The notes under the pieces: generated by a model
What the model was told of the DNA's origin: nothing
Databases searched by the model: none
The model's input: only the letters and a program-made list of their open reading frames with translations
Translations under genes and position numbers: made by a program
DNA from: Glandiceps talaboti
Lineage: Eukaryota > Hemichordata > Enteropneusta > Spengelidae
Direction of reading: 5' to 3'
Assembly: GCF_964340395.1 (NCBI RefSeq)
Contig: NC_135562.1
Coordinates: 4,342,134-4,406,133, forward strand
DNA: 64,000 nt
In this document: in pieces, positions 13,226-26,822 of the stretch
Position numbering within the stretch: position 1 is the stretch's first letter
How the letters are laid out: each line of letters starts with the position of its first letter

Positions 13226-14035
13226 AGGGAAATAGTGGGATTTGAAAGAGAATGAAAGAAAGGAAGAGTAAGTGTCCCTTTTAACACAAACAATTTGAAG
13301 AAATAATTGACGTTTGCAATACCATATGAAATGGACGTATTATATGTATTGCTGTAATATGATAAAGTACCACGACAGGCGTTCATGCCTCGTTATAACA
13401 GTTGTACACTATTTCAAGGACTGGTGGCATACACTGTGTAATAAGAGAACACAACATAAACACAAGCCACCACCATGAATGTCGAGACCAGTCAGCTGAA
13501 AGTCCTTGTCGAAATACGTCAGTCGGAAAATTGACAACCATTACTTGTGGTTTGGATTTCACCACATATTTTCGTCAAGGCGTTGCCCACAATTGCTGTA
13601 AAATGATATGACTTCTAATAGCTGTTTAAGAGCGTGTACATTTCATCAACTTCTACCTCTGTCATGTTTCAATCATCTTTATAGTTAGATATAAAATGAC
13701 CTTTGACATAATTACACAATGCTATCAACTTGAAAAGTAATTGAAATGAATAAGCAAGCTTCTGATAATTTCGTGGCCAGTCACAACAATTGATATTGGT
13801 GTCGAAGCTAGCTACTCTCTGAATGTTATGAATGAAAAATAAGATCGGTCAAATTTCCCGATACTTTCATTTGCATCTCTAATGTCATAAAATTGAAAAA
13901 TCCTTCCCAAGGTTAACCTACATACTTCACGCTCTTGAATTTCGACAAACGTCACAGTTCTAGACTTTTCAAAGTTTGAACGTAGAGTATAGCTCAGTGT
14001 TATATAAATTGAAACATCTTGACTAGCGATGGCAG

Positions 14036-14228
14036 ATACATACATACATACATACATACATACATACATACATACATACATACATACATACACACACACA
14101 CATACATACATACATACATACATGACATACATACACACACACACACATACATACATACATACATACATACATACATACATGCATGCATGCATGCACGCAC
14201 ACACACACACATACATACATACATACAT

Positions 14229-14259
<31 letters not shown>

Positions 14260-14518
14260 TACATACATACATACATACATACATACACACACACATACAC
14301 ATACATACATACATACATACATACATACATACATGCATGCATGCATACATACATACATACATACATACATGCATGCATGCATGCATGCATGCATGCATGC
14401 ACGCACACACACACACACACATACATACATACATACATACATACATACATACATACATACATACATACATACATACAGATACACACATATTCGTAGCTAC
14501 ATAAGGACGCACGCACGA

Positions 14519-14573
<55 letters not shown>

Positions 14574-14596
14574 TAGACAGACAGACTAGACAGACG
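14036..14596. repeat. Compound (CATA)n/(CA)n/(CATG)n array followed by (CAGA)n
   Basis: About 440 bp of alternating CATA, CACA and CATG blocks, then about 75 bp of CAGA. Long open frames on both strands here are translations of the repeat. Confidence 0.95.
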
Positions 14597-16072
14597 TTTC
14601 ACTTGCTAATTCTTTGGCAATGTGCCAACAGGTCGCCATCATATAACAATAATCATGATGTGTGCAGTTCATCAGGTGTTTCGGACGACGTCAGTTCGGT
14701 TGTACCGAGTTAGTATCCGAATCACAATTTCATCCCATCGTCTATATTTCTGCCAAAAAAACCGTTAGCTACATTTATAACAAAGAATGTCTTTGAATTA
14801 AACAAATTTTTTTTGAAAATATGATTTAATATTCATTTTATTTTGTTAATTTTTCCGATTATCATAGTGCAAATAAATTCTACTCAAATAATGCAATCGA
14901 ATGTTTAAAAACGGAAAGCTGTAGAATATTGTTACAGTAATGTGTTGATGTTTGTAGGCCTATGTATCGCGAAATCGCTGGGAACACTTCCGAGTAGAGA
15001 AAAGTAAAATAAAAAAGAGAATAAAATTACAAAATTATGATAAATTGAATGATTTCTCGATATTGTGGACTAAGTCTAATCGCTACGGCAAGCACGTACA
15101 GATTCAAATTTGTTTTTTATGAACAACAATGTACAGCCTCGTTCGCAATATCGGCAGTGAATTATAGAATCAACAAATATTTCAGCATAATTTTGGAAAA
15201 GTTGAGAAACAAACATATTTTCCTTTCTCTGTTTTGTTTTGACAAATGTCAGAAGATCAACTTTGATAATACAAGTAACTACTGAGTTGGACATGCAATT
15301 TTATCGAAGCATCAGTTGCATCCGGGGTTTTCTTGTTGATGACGTCAGTGTGACCGAGCTAGCCAAACTAATAATTATTACTTTTTCATCGAGTTGGTGC
15401 TAATTTTGACTATAATAATGCAATCTTTCTCAAAATGTGAAAATAATTCTAATTAAAGGTGATTTAGAGACTTTGATTATCGACGAAAAATAAGTAACAC
15501 TTTTCACCAGAATGTGGACAATAATATCTGGCCTTCCGATGTCATGTCTGACAAAAAACAAACAGAATGAAGTGAATTATGACTAATACTCGTAATTCAA
15601 ATATGGTGGCTCTATAAATTAGCTGGTAAGCATAATTATAAATCGTCAAACTGTTGACAGGCGCTGATATCATCCCTTGTAGACAAAGCTAGAATGTTAT
15701 CTTGTTGAAAGCAAATTCCCGCCAATTTTCATCTGGCATGTCACAGAAGTCCCCATGGCTCATTTCCAGTGCATCTACTGCGACTACCTAAAGTATTGGT
15801 TGCAATATGGCCGCGAGAGTAACCAGTGTCTAAAAGTGTCACAGTCGATGATCCGAGTATAGCAAAAACGTGCAAAATTACGTTGTCGTCTAAACTAAAG
15901 GCATTCTAGCTTAGCGATAGTTATGAGGTCGGTGAGAAATACCACAGTCATCGCTCATCATCGCACTGAAACAGTTTGAATTCTTGTGTGGTATTTTTAA
16001 CTAGATAGCTTGTAAACCAAACATCGCGCTACGAGTCTCAGTTTGATGTAGTTTCAAAGTTATACCGTATAT

Positions 16073-16402
16073 TTACTCTCTCGCCATCGGTTCCTGAGAT
16101 GGGATTGATTTTAACTCCTGTGCTTCTTGAACCAACGCACAAAACGGACAGAAACAATGGCACAATAAATCTCCGAGAAAGCCGCCTTCGATGGAATGCG
16201 ATTCCCGCACTTTTCCACGTATTTGTGCAGCACAGATGAAGTTGAGAATAGGTACGAAAAAAAGAATTCCATGCAGACAGCAACCTTCGCCGACAGCCTC
16301 TGCGTTCTTACCCGCTGTATAGCACGGAAATAAGTACGTTATTATGCATAAGCCACAATCGTTGAAACAACTGCAAAGTCCGTGGGTCCATTCACCAGCC
16401 AT
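16073..16402 (-). CDS. PLAC8 / cornifelin-like Cys-rich protein, copy 1
   Basis: A complete, intronless 109-residue frame. It has the PLAC8 family layout: W-x-x-G-L-x-x-C-F-x-D-C-G-L-C at residues 5-19, T-Y-x-x-P-C-Y-x-x-G-K-N-A-E at about 22-35, a hydrophobic C-C-L-H-G-I-L-F-F-V-P segment, R-G-K-V-R-E-S-H-S-I-E-G-G-F-x-G-D, then C-H-C-F-C-P-F-C-A-L-V-Q-E-A-Q-E-L. The paired CxxxC/CPFC cysteines and the VQEA(R/Q)EL ending are diagnostic. PLAC8 proteins are small, often membrane-associated, with roles proposed in metal handling, cell size and differentiation; no biochemical role can be read here. The nearest relative is at 25111-25443 on the same strand. A TTATAA-type motif lies upstream near 16544-16549. 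Confidence 0.88.
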   Translation of the reverse strand: MAGEWTHGLCSCFNDCGLCIITYLFPCYTAGKNAEAVGEGCCLHGILFFVPILNFICAAQIRGKVRESHSIEGGFLGDLLCHCFCPFCALVQEAQELKSIPSQEPMARE

Positions 16403-18328
16403 TTTGTCGAATTATCCAAAACTTTACCGAAATGGAGAAACTTGAATAGGTGCTAATGTTTCTGTTATCAGCTCGAAAACTGACTGGTGCCCGAACTATA
16501 CGATCTTTACAACATATATTAAAGTGTCACGAATAAGGAGTGGCCTTATAATAATACCCTGCTCACTCACAAGGAAAAAAGTAGTTCCCCCGAAAGAGCC
16601 ATAAAAGTGACATATAAATGCAAACACAACACTTTATCTATTTGTGTATATGGTGGCAAGCTGGTCTAATGTTGTAAGAAAATGTGAATTTAAGTAATAT
16701 TGTGTTACATGTCCACTGGAAATATTACATCGCCTCATCAGGTTCTTACGTGTCATGTTACGTACAGTGTCAAAGGTCTGCAAATGTCTTGCATTTATCG
16801 TGTACCGAGCATATCATTCGTACACCAAGCAAAACACTTGAGTTATACGGAGTCTTAGACACAGACTAAACAACATCTTTCAACGATCATACTGTTTTAA
16901 TCCCCCACCCCACCCCCACCCCCACCCTCGCTGATGTATACCATACGGTGAGGTAGCTTAGGGGGCATGTGCTCACAAAAGTAATTCGCTTTATTTTTTA
17001 TTGTCCCACCAAAAAGATTTGTTCGTGAAAAATTATTAAACGGAATGGTGGGCTTTGTAGGAGAGAAGTGGTACCAAGTCATTGGGTAATGCTGCTACGA
17101 AGAAATTCAGGAATTTCATAATTATATGCATCCGCACCCACGTTTTTATTTATGAGATATAATTTTCACAACAATATCCCACACCTGGTCTGTCTGATTT
17201 ATGTTTGAATCTACCCGTATCCGAGCATTTTGCAACAGACTCGAGGTCAAAGGTTAGTCACGACATCAATCACTTTTCACAGTCTTTTCCAATGACTTTT
17301 ATTTCTTTTTCACAATAGTTTTTTTTTTCTCACATTCCTATCACCTTTTATTAAAAAACACAAAAAAATGTAGAAGATTTAGCTATTGGGTAATATATTG
17401 TTATGTCGAAATAATGCACTTTCCTTGTGTAGTTGTTTAATTATGGAGTTTGATATTGTCAACAAGTTTCCCGCCACAACCGATAAAATAACTCCTCTTT
17501 CGTTTTCTTTCGTTATTGACATCAATATTTTTCTAAGAGGGGTATAAAGCTCTCTACACAACATAATACAACAACATTTTGATATCATATTACCAATATT
17601 AATAACTTGGTCTCCCATTTGCTGTCATAATTTCGGCATCATAATCCGCCAGGTTCTTTCTTACAGTCGTAGATGGCGCCAGGGTATAAACTGAAGTACA
17701 AGCTAGCTGCAGGCCACAGATACATACAATTACGTATTATTTTGGTATTTTGTCAGGAGATGTGAAAAAAAGATGAACATTATCACGGGTTTTTGAAAAC
17801 TTGATGAATCGCAAATTGTAATAACTACCATATTTCTTATATGTGACTGGTACTGTAAACACGTCGTTACGGTCATACACATGCGTAGTAGCCCCATCTG
17901 TCCTACGAAATCCTACTTTAGGTTCGATTTTACGAGAGTTTGTAACCCATTGAGACGTAAGCCTATCTTACCTCAGGTAGGGTTCGGGACTGTTTATGAT
18001 AGGATGTCTAAGTGCCGATTTAGTTAATTTTTTTTTCGGTCCGAACCATTTTACCCAAGGATGTACATTTGCTCTGTTGGGACTCAATGACATACAGTAT
18101 GTAATGGATGTGACTAGCATTAGCTAGACTTCATCATGGTGCACGTACGTGTAACCAAACACCGAACTTCTTAGTTTTGTAACCTGGGTGAAACAATGCA
18201 CTTGATGTACGTGATGCGGCATCTGAGGCTGGGGTAAGAATTTACGGCGAGGGGGGGGGGGGGCTGGAGAGAAATGGGGAGGGGGATGAAAAAAGTGAGA
18301 ATTCAAAGGGTCTACGAAAATTGAAAGG

Positions 18329-18370
<42 letters not shown>

Positions 18371-18409
18371 GAGACTTTTTTTTGAACATTCAAATATGTA
18401 TGTACCATT

Positions 18410-18572
18410 CTGATCAAAATCTGATGTGTTGAATACGTATCGATTTCTTTATTTACTCTATTTCCTTTCGTACCGTTTACTTTCGTTTTGTTGTCCCGGC
18501 AGTGATCGCCACCGAAGGAAATAGGTAAATAAAGAAATCGAGCCGTATTCACCACATCAGATTTTAATCAGA
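18410..18572. repeat. Inverted repeat with ~60 bp arms
   Basis: The left arm contains ATCTGATGTG, GAATACG and CGATTTCTTTATTTACTCTATTTCCTT split by small mismatches. The right arm has the reverse complement, AAGGAAATAGGTAAATAAAGAAATCG, then GTATTC and CACATCAGAT. The loop is about 40 bp. MITE-like; no coding content. Confidence 0.65.
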
Positions 18573-18969
18573 TTGCCAGAGCTACAGTCTATGAATGACC
18601 TTTCGTCTACTAGTAGTTGCTTCACCATCCACGAGTGTGTACGTGTTCACACATCCTAGACGACTCACTAATACTGACCGAAATGTCGATCTTCAAAGAT
18701 GTCCATTGTTAGCTTGTCATCTCGTACTTCAGGCGTACACCAAATGACAGTACGTTTACATGTATTGAAGTAGACTCATAAATTTACTTTTCCAGCATAT
18801 TTGGCAATGTAAAAAAATGAAGTATGTAATGAATGGGGGTCATACCTCTGTTGCTAAGTTAAACCATACACCTTCCAGAGGGTCTTTGGTTACACCAACC
18901 ATCTGGTCGTCGTGACAAGTGTCGGCTAAAAATGTCATTCTTATTTGTTTATCAAGGCAGCGTAGTGGC

Positions 18970-19017
18970 AATGTATGTATGTATGTATGTATGTATGTAT
19001 GTATGTATGTATGTATG

Positions 19018-19049
<32 letters not shown>

Positions 19050-19238
19050 CATGTATGTATGTATGTATGCATGTATGTATGTAAACATGTATGTATGTAT
19101 GTATGTATGTATGTATGTATGTATGTATGTATGTATGTATGTATGTATGTATGTATGTATGTATGTATGTATGTATGTACATGTATGTATGTATGTATGT
19201 ATGTATGTATGTATGTATGTATGTATGTATGTATGTAT
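18970..19238. repeat. (TATG)n microsatellite, ~270 bp
   Basis: Almost pure tetranucleotide repeat interrupted by two AAAC and one ACATG variants. Open frames on both strands are repeat translations. Confidence 0.95.
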
Positions 19239-19400
19239 ATTCTAAAAATTCTTAAACTAAAAAGTACAACCTACAAATCCTTGCAGCGTCCGAGTCGCGA
19301 TTCTTGGGCTGACTGAACGTCCTCTTTAATTTCCCAATGATTGAGCGCCCCCAACGATCAACTTTGTCATTTCGGTTGAAAGGCATAGTTGTCCATAGAC

Positions 19401-19610
<210 letters not shown>

Positions 19611-20476
19611 TAATCTCCCCACTCGTTCAAAATTACACAGTAAAGTAATGTTTAGATCTTTGCAATGTGATTTACGTGTGCAAGTAGTTATATATAAAAA
19701 AACGTTTCGAAACTAATGCGTAAAAAAGACACGACAAACATATACAGTCATGTATTTTTGTGAATTATAAAGAATGTCTGAGAATCTTGAATATTATTTA
19801 TTAATGTTATTTTCAACTTGTCACATAAACGATTACCCTACTTGTAGACTTGAGAGCGACCATCGCTTCTCTATTCCGCCATCCTAACATTTTTTTTTTT
19901 TTTTGAATTTTCGCTACCGTAGCAAAAATTAAAATGATTCAAAGTGTCAGTTCGGATAGCGGAAGAGTGCAGCAATAATCGTTCTCAAATGTACAGGTAG
20001 CTAGGCTAATTAAAGATTGAAATAAAGTGACAGTTATATATCAAGAATTATGCGGAAATAAGTTATTAGTTGAGATATAAATAAAATTTTAAAAGGACAA
20101 TTTCATAGAAATTGATTCAAGTGTCTGTACTGTGGATCAACGTATATACACTGTGGTTGGCTATGGCCGTGCTTATCCTGATGACATGTAAAGCCGACCA
20201 GTCGATGGAAAGAAGTCCAATGCATTAATTATCTTCCCTGGTGTAATTTGCGAACACTCGATGGGAGAAGGGAGAGCCATCCGACCTATATCAACACCGG
20301 AGGGTTCTCCCTCCTTCAATAGCGTGGACGCAATAATCTTGGCCGACTGCATGGTCGATCGTGTCGGTACGAAGTCGAACGAATCGTTCTTTTGGAATTG
20401 CCCGCATGCATGCTATCCACCTGCCCTTGGCCTGCTCTAGTAGTTAAACGATTTCGTACATGTAAATGTCTAACCT

Positions 20477-20619
20477 TATAAAAAGAATATACGTCATCAT
20501 TATAACTTACCCAGTTCACTATGCATCTACTAAAAGTCCTTGTGGCTGTGCTGGCCATTATTAGATTCCATTTTCTCTCTGACTGTAGGCTGTTCGCTTC
20601 GATGGAAAAACCGAAGTGA
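20477..20619 (+). CDS. Candidate 32-residue signal-peptide-like small ORF with TATA box (uncertain)
   Basis: TATAAAAAG at 20477-20485 is followed 36 bp later by ATG at 20521. The frame to the TGA at 20617-20619 gives 32 residues. It starts MHLLKVLVAVLAII, a basic-then-hydrophobic N-terminus like a secretion signal, then a polar tail with one Cys. It could be a very short secreted peptide, the first exon of a spliced gene, or chance. No homologue is recognised and no obvious donor was found before the stop. Confidence 0.22.
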
Positions 20620-23481
20620 CTAAGGCCAGGAAACCCACAACTTTATATAGAAGACACTCGGTGAATGTCACGATGTTACACAACCTTTTAGACAATAGTA
20701 CCACGACACTCCCGTGTGGAGTGGAATTTTTATGAATGTTTGTATATGTAATTATATTTGCAATTACACTTAGTTACCAGCCGAAAAGGTCAGTGACCTC
20801 TATACCTTAGCTATCACCGATGCTACCTTACACATCAATCTGATTATTGAAAATCCGATGTAGATGTCGACTAATCGTTCATTGTTATTTTACCTTCGTT
20901 ATTTTGCCTGAATTGACCTTCTTGGTACACGTTTACATTTTTTTAGACTGATCGCCTCCTCTCTGTAGCTCAGCACTTTTTGAAACAATAAATGAAGTTT
21001 AGGACTCACCAGCTCAGTTGTTTTCAAGAACAAACAAGTATTCTTTTGTTTTGCCATAGAATTAAATTAAAACAGAATTCAATATTTAGTGACCTTTTTC
21101 AGATTCTAAAGTGGTTAAAATATAGATATCATTTTGACAGCTATTTTTAAAATTTTGCTCTGCGACTCTTGATATTTTGGTTGACTTTGACTAATAAGAA
21201 TAGATGTGAGTTTTCTTGACCAAAAACGGTAAAAAGTATAACAATTTTATTTCCGAGGCACAAGTTACGTTGAGACTTGGAAGATTTCATCATACTGATG
21301 AAATACTAGACCATGGCCTTTCTTCCGGACGCCGGCATTGATAACAGCAGATAACAGAAACATTTTGGAGTCGTGCACCTGCCGTGCATGTGGCAAGCAT
21401 ATCCCAACTATTAAAGCACGCGGTCTAATCATGAACATTGATACTTCACCCCGAATAAAGGTCATCAGAATGGCTGATACTACTCGTCGAGATGACGTGT
21501 ACACGTAGATGATCATGATAAAATGGAGCCAAGTTCGGATAAGTACATGTAATGTGGCCATTTTAATATGATTACTGTTAATATTACATAGTATTACCAT
21601 TGTAAGCAGTACGACAATTTGCGAAAAATCAAAGCCATCGAAATAAAAGAAATGCAAAACCACAAAACTATAGAATTTCAAAGTTCTCCCATCTCTAGAT
21701 CCGCCGACGAATGATGCAATTTCAACCGACTTCCAGTAAAAGCGAAGTGTCTTGTATTTTTTAAAAACCGTTTAAGAAGCACAATTATATAGTTGCAAAC
21801 AATATAAGTATGGTGACCAAAGCTGCAATAAATCTGATATTCGTTGAGACAGTCTAAAGGGAAAAAAATGGATTGTTAGCTTTTCAGGTCATTGACCCTG
21901 GAGATACAGCATTATATAATCTATGATACGCTAGGTGAATACTCGGTGTGGCGAGTCAAAAGTCCCACACAACTGTAGGCTAGACTAGCCTTGTCTCACC
22001 TCTGAAATCTGATGGGACGATGCTACATGAGATATGAGTAAATGTCTTCATCAAGGTGAAACACTGATAACATTTTGGATATAATACTGAAATGTTGGTA
22101 TATTGTAAAGCGGGTGTTGGGCCCCCGGGTATGGGGAATCTGCTGACACTGTCAAAATATATCCAAAAACTGTAAAGTATTCTAAATTATTACCACGGTC
22201 GCTTGTGGGCTAATATTCTATTCAAGGATGGTCGTCATCGATCATCGCATCATTATTTAGCTTTTTTGGTCGTTTAAAGTCGTTTGTTTTCGATTTTGGT
22301 GTTCAGGGAGTTCAGGGAACTGAGGCGGCGATCACTCCCGAAACAAATCGACAACAAACGACCATACGTTACAAAGTACACCTCCACTGGTTTAGTTAGC
22401 GACCACGTTCTCATCCAGACCAAATGTTATTCAATTTTTTAAGGTATTTTCATGATGTTAGACTGTAAAATCGTCAGGTATTGTATGATTTTAATTTGAC
22501 TATGGTGGGAAATAAGTAGCTTAGTGGCCAATCTCAATCGGTGCATAGATCCTACATTTAAGTACACGTGTAGGCTATATGCTTGGTGACCGAGAATGAC
22601 CTTTGGTAACACCCAGGGCAACTCTATGGGTAATCGTACGGCCAGGGGGAGGCTCCGTGCAGCCCCCTAAACCCAAAATTCTCCCCATGTTACAAAAAGT
22701 GAGGCCCGTCCTTATAGTAAAACCCAACGTCTGGTATATGCTGACAAGTTCTCGAATTCGTTGATTGTAATAGTACAGTAGTAGGACGGAACCGTGTAAC
22801 GTAGAGACAAATATGGTTACAATTACTGGACCACTTCAAGAAAATCTCTGTTATATAGTAAGTTTTGACATGAAAATAAACCCTTCTCATATCCCATGGA
22901 CAGTAAAAATGACGCCTCTCGTGCGTGGGTTCTCCCCATACTGCCATATGACACCCCAGCCTAGAGTTGTTAGCGTTTGGATCAAGGCTGAAGATTGTAG
23001 CCTATCTGTACGTGCTCCCACCATATCACTTTGATAAATAATATATATGGATTTCCTTAGGATTGAAAACTACTCGCGCTTTTTAAATAAAATTACAAGA
23101 ACTTAGATTTGTGCATTACGAGAATTTATTGATTTTTTTATTGAAGCATCGAATAATAAACACGACGTGTTGCATCATACTTCGTCTTCACTAAAATATT
23201 GAAGCTAACATCCACACAACAATTCAATATTCTATAATTACATAAGCATTGTACCTACGTCAATGATATCTGAAAACAAACCACATCGTTTACTTACTGA
23301 TATATAATGTTGATGCTGAGTTGATATGTAGGCCGAATGGTTTGTCGTTGTGTATACTTTTGTCACTCGTGTTTGACCTATGGTTTACAGAACGCCATCT
23401 CTACTGTGAATCTGTCGGGCTAAGTGATGAGGAACTTCGTATGAAAAGACATAATTAAAGGAGACAAGGGAGGGAGAGAGA

Positions 23482-23558
<77 letters not shown>

Positions 23559-23594
23559 AGAGAGACAGAGACAGACAGACAGAGACAGACAGAC

Positions 23595-23625
<31 letters not shown>

Positions 23626-25110
23626 CACAGACACACAGAGACACACAGAGAGATTATACGTATCGCGTATTATTGTTTTTCAGTAAAAGACACTGCAATA
23701 CAATGCATGGTAAAGTAGAGAAATTTACACATACTTTTTAAGAACAACACTCAATAATATAACAAATGAACGCGCAAACTATTCCGACATGTTTTAGGAC
23801 ACACTAAGAACGAATGAAACGACAAAGCTTACAAAAACAATTTAAATAGCATCAGTTCTTTCTTTCTTTATTTACAGACGATAGATTAAACGATATAAGA
23901 TATGGATGCCGACACTTGAGGCGCTTTTCTGTCATGACTCAACCTAGGAGGAAAGCCAGGCAAAGTAGATACTTGACGACTATAAATTTTGAAATTGAAA
24001 CTGCCATAGACAAAAATCTCAAGTTTCAGAGAGATATAAACAATTTATATGGAAGTTCTATGTTCCCGATGTTAAACATTTTCAGAAAATGAAAACATTC
24101 CACAAGGTTTTGTAGTAATATTTCAATGTCGAGATATGTTATACTCAGTATATACAGACGGCAAAAACGTGTTTACAAAGGGACCCCTGAATACCATGCA
24201 CCATGGAACATATTTACATCTTCAAAAATGCAAAACACACAAAAGAAGAAATATTTACAGCAAACTTGAAAGCCAACGAACTTGGAAAGAACTCGCACCA
24301 CGGTAAATTATCTAGAATTATACGATTGTCATTTTCTCAAAAAGTAAATTTGAAAATAAAATTACAATTTTAATAATCGACTGATTTTAAAAACCAAACA
24401 ATTCACAACACGATTTACAACGAATTGATGACTCTATCTCGAGTAAGATCATAAGTATGTGGTTGGATGCAATAATTCAGTTCTTTAGTAATTAACAATC
24501 CAATTGTGGGACGAAAGTCATGTCAGTTCCGACATTTTCAGTTTCATAAATTTATACAAAAACCAGTTGATTATATAAAGCGCTGACAACTGAAGGAAAG
24601 TCGTTACGTCACGTTCACGTGGAAGAAAATGAGGATTAAAGCTGATTCCAACGTTCCCATGGTTACTACTCATGTTGATTGTTGTTTCAGTCAAAACTAG
24701 ACCGACACAGTGGGTTTGGTCGACAGTTGCACTTGTCACCGATGGTTGTATATATTACTGACAAATGTCGATGATTGACGTCTAGATCCAAAATGTCCAC
24801 ACGAGACGTATACTCCTTTCGAGATTCTGGTTGCTATTGCGACGAGATTTGTCCATCGTTCTAAAACATCTCTGTGTATGACGACTGTCCCTGTATACTC
24901 AGGTGCACGTGAAATGATGCTTGGTAAGTTACTAGGTGAAGATTGGCGTTCTACAACTTTTATATCAATTAATCATGTTTATGGCATAAAAGTCTTGCAT
25001 GAAACTAGGAGTCCGAGAACACACTGTGCGAATAAAGCGTGCAGTGATGGGTACATGGGAGAGAGCTAAGGAGAAATCAGAGATAACGTACTACAGATGT
25101 ACGGACGTCT
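20620..25110. other. Intergenic DNA, no supported gene
   Basis: AT-rich sequence with an imperfect hairpin around GGTCGTTT...AAACGACC (22267-22343) and a (GA)n/(CAGA)n tract at 23471-23648. The 138-codon minus-strand frame at 21265-21681 has no recognisable motif and is not called. Confidence 0.5.
23471..23648. repeat. (GA)n grading into (CAGA)n microsatellite
   Basis: About 85 bp of GA followed by mixed GACA/CAGA units. The Leu/Ser and Cys/Val frames on the minus strand are repeat translations. Confidence 0.93.
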
Positions 25111-25443
25111 TCAATCTCTTTGCACGATTTGCACGACAGGTTGGACGTGCTTCAACTGCCTTCCTTCCTGTACGATGGTACAACCAGTACAGAAGAGGAT
25201 CGTTAGGACATCGGAACAGCAGCCGCCGTTGATATCAAACTTTGCCCGAACTTTACCTCGTGTTTTGAGGGCGCAGATTAAGTTTCCGACAGGTATAAAG
25301 AAACACAGACACGCCATACAGCAGCTGTCACCAACCTGTTCAGCGTTCTTGCCGAATACGTAACATGGTACGAAATATGTGAGAATACAGAGACCGCAGT
25401 CTCCGAAACATCCGAACAAACCGTAATCCCAATCTCGACCCAT
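25111..25443 (-). CDS. PLAC8 / cornifelin-like Cys-rich protein, copy 2
   Basis: A complete, intronless 110-residue frame with the full PLAC8 pattern: W-D-Y-G-L-F-G-C-F-G-D-C-G-L-C at residues 5-19, T-Y-F-V-P-C-Y-V-x-G-K-N-A-E at 22-35, C-C-M-A-C-L-C-F-F-I-P-V-G-N, T-R-G-K-V-R, F-D-I-N-G-G-C-C-S-D, and C-T-G-C-T-I-V-Q-E-G-R-Q-L. It is a diverged paralogue of the protein at 16073-16402 on the same strand, so the two probably arose by local duplication. The N-terminal Met precedes the conserved W by four residues, which supports the start. Specific function unknown; the family is typically peripheral-membrane or lysosomal in vertebrates. Confidence 0.9.
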   Translation of the reverse strand: MGRDWDYGLFGCFGDCGLCILTYFVPCYVFGKNAEQVGDSCCMACLCFFIPVGNLICALKTRGKVRAKFDINGGCCSDVLTILFCTGCTIVQEGRQLKHVQPVVQIVQRD

Positions 25444-26072
25444 GTTTGAAGTTATGTAGAAAACGTGCTTCTATGAAAATACCAAAGACTTCGCTTTGTG
25501 TTCTCAGACTTCGGCTCCGAACTGGTCTTGTGTCTAGAAATGAACGGGCGTTTTATCGTCGATCGTACTTATACCTGTTTTTGTATGTTTGACGAGTTGT
25601 CATGACAATAGTATACCTTATTTATCAACTTCAATGCTCGTTTCTATGTATTCCGTTATAATAATCATTTGCAAACGGGTCCCTGATTGGTTGAAAATAT
25701 AACAAATTTTACTCTCCACTGGTATTCACCGAACTGTGTCCGGATACATTGAATTGACTCCTCTTAAAATTGGAATGTACACAAACTGATTTGGCTGTTC
25801 AAATTTAGACGTTTACTTTCGATTTTAAAAACACTTTGCATTAAAGATTAGAAAGTAAATATAAATGAATGCAAACGACAATACGTGTTCTGTCTACTTA
25901 CAAACAATATGATGCTTAGGATTACACATCGTTAACAACACAATGTACACATAGTGTCTCTATTTTGATGCAATCAACGTTGGAGACTTTCGATCTCATC
26001 TAAAACAGGTGTATTATAATATAGTGGAATAATAATAATCAGACATTAAATATCATGTATGTATGCAAATCC

Positions 26073-26118
<46 letters not shown>

Positions 26119-26133
26119 GCATGTATGTATGTA

Positions 26134-26232
<99 letters not shown>

Positions 26233-26546
26233 GTGTGTGTATGTATGTATGTATGTATGTATGTATGTATGTATGTATGTATGTATGTATGTATGTATGT
26301 ATGTATGCATGCATGTATGTATGCATGTACATATGTACGTACGTACGTGCGTTTAGATAGGGCAGGCCGGTGAGGGCGGAGCGACACTCGTACGATCTTG
26401 CAGTCTACATCTCATGATCACCTTGCGTTGCACGCGTTGTCTAACCTCTCAAGTTGTTCGTCGCCTATCGTCTCCAGGTGCGTTTCTCGGTGTGTCTGTC
26501 GCTCGATATATGGCAAGTACAACCAAAGTTCAATGCCAGCGCATCA
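25444..26546. other. Intergenic DNA with a large (GTCT)n/(GTAT)n block
   Basis: No gene apart from the microsatellite listed at 26066-26334. GGCAGGCCGGTGAGGGCGGA (26364-26383) matches the core of the fold-back elements at 3651 and 40206. It lies about 165 bp before the first small membrane-protein gene. Confidence 0.5.
26066..26334. repeat. (GTCT)n followed by (GTAT)n microsatellite
   Basis: Two GTCT blocks separated by GCATGTATGTATGTAT, then about 75 bp of GTAT. All overlapping long frames are repeat translations. Confidence 0.95.
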
Positions 26547-26822
26547 ATGACTGACAGAAGTTTTGTTGTTTTTATGGCGGTAGCCATTTGCAGCTACCTT
26601 TTACTGTCTCTCATTATTGTTTACATAGTGTTCGCATGTCGACGTCTGTATCTTCGCCCTGAGACTGATCGTCCAGATGTCAGAATGGAGGTTAACAGCG
26701 CTAGCACAGCTTCTGATGAACGAGACAACATAGACGGGATAGTACTGGAGGATACAGAAGACGATAACGAAAATCAAATTGGGAGCGGTATACGGTTAGA
26801 TCATTGGAAATATATACAATAA
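26547..26822 (+). CDS. Small single-pass membrane protein, array copy 1 (I-R-x-D-H-W type)
   Basis: A 91-residue frame. Residues about 6-30 are one hydrophobic span (FVVFMAVAICSYLLLSLIIV and on) ending in Cys-Arg-Arg, so by the positive-inside rule the tail is cytosolic. The tail is acidic (E-D-T-E-D-D-N-E-N) and ends G-S-G-I-R-L-D-H-W-K-Y-I-Q. I-R-x-D-H-W is shared with the protein at 34156-34401 and related to E-I-R-R-[DE]-H-L in the other cluster members. I start at the ATG at 26547 because it puts the membrane span at the N-terminus as in the siblings; an in-frame ATG exists 93 bp upstream. No known family recognised. Confidence 0.65.
   Translation: MTDRSFVVFMAVAICSYLLLSLIIVYIVFACRRLYLRPETDRPDVRMEVNSASTASDERDNIDGIVLEDTEDDNENQIGSGIRLDHWKYIQ

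Noticed and set aside
14000-14713. Overlapping open frames of 150-234 codons rich in His/Thr/Tyr or Cys/Val/Met
   Set aside because: They are translations of (CATA)n, (CATG)n and (CAGA)n in several frames on both strands; no unique sequence is coded.
21265-21681. 138-codon minus-strand frame
   Set aside because: Some hydrophobic segments, but no initiation context, family motif or paralogue in the window; kept out as unsupported.
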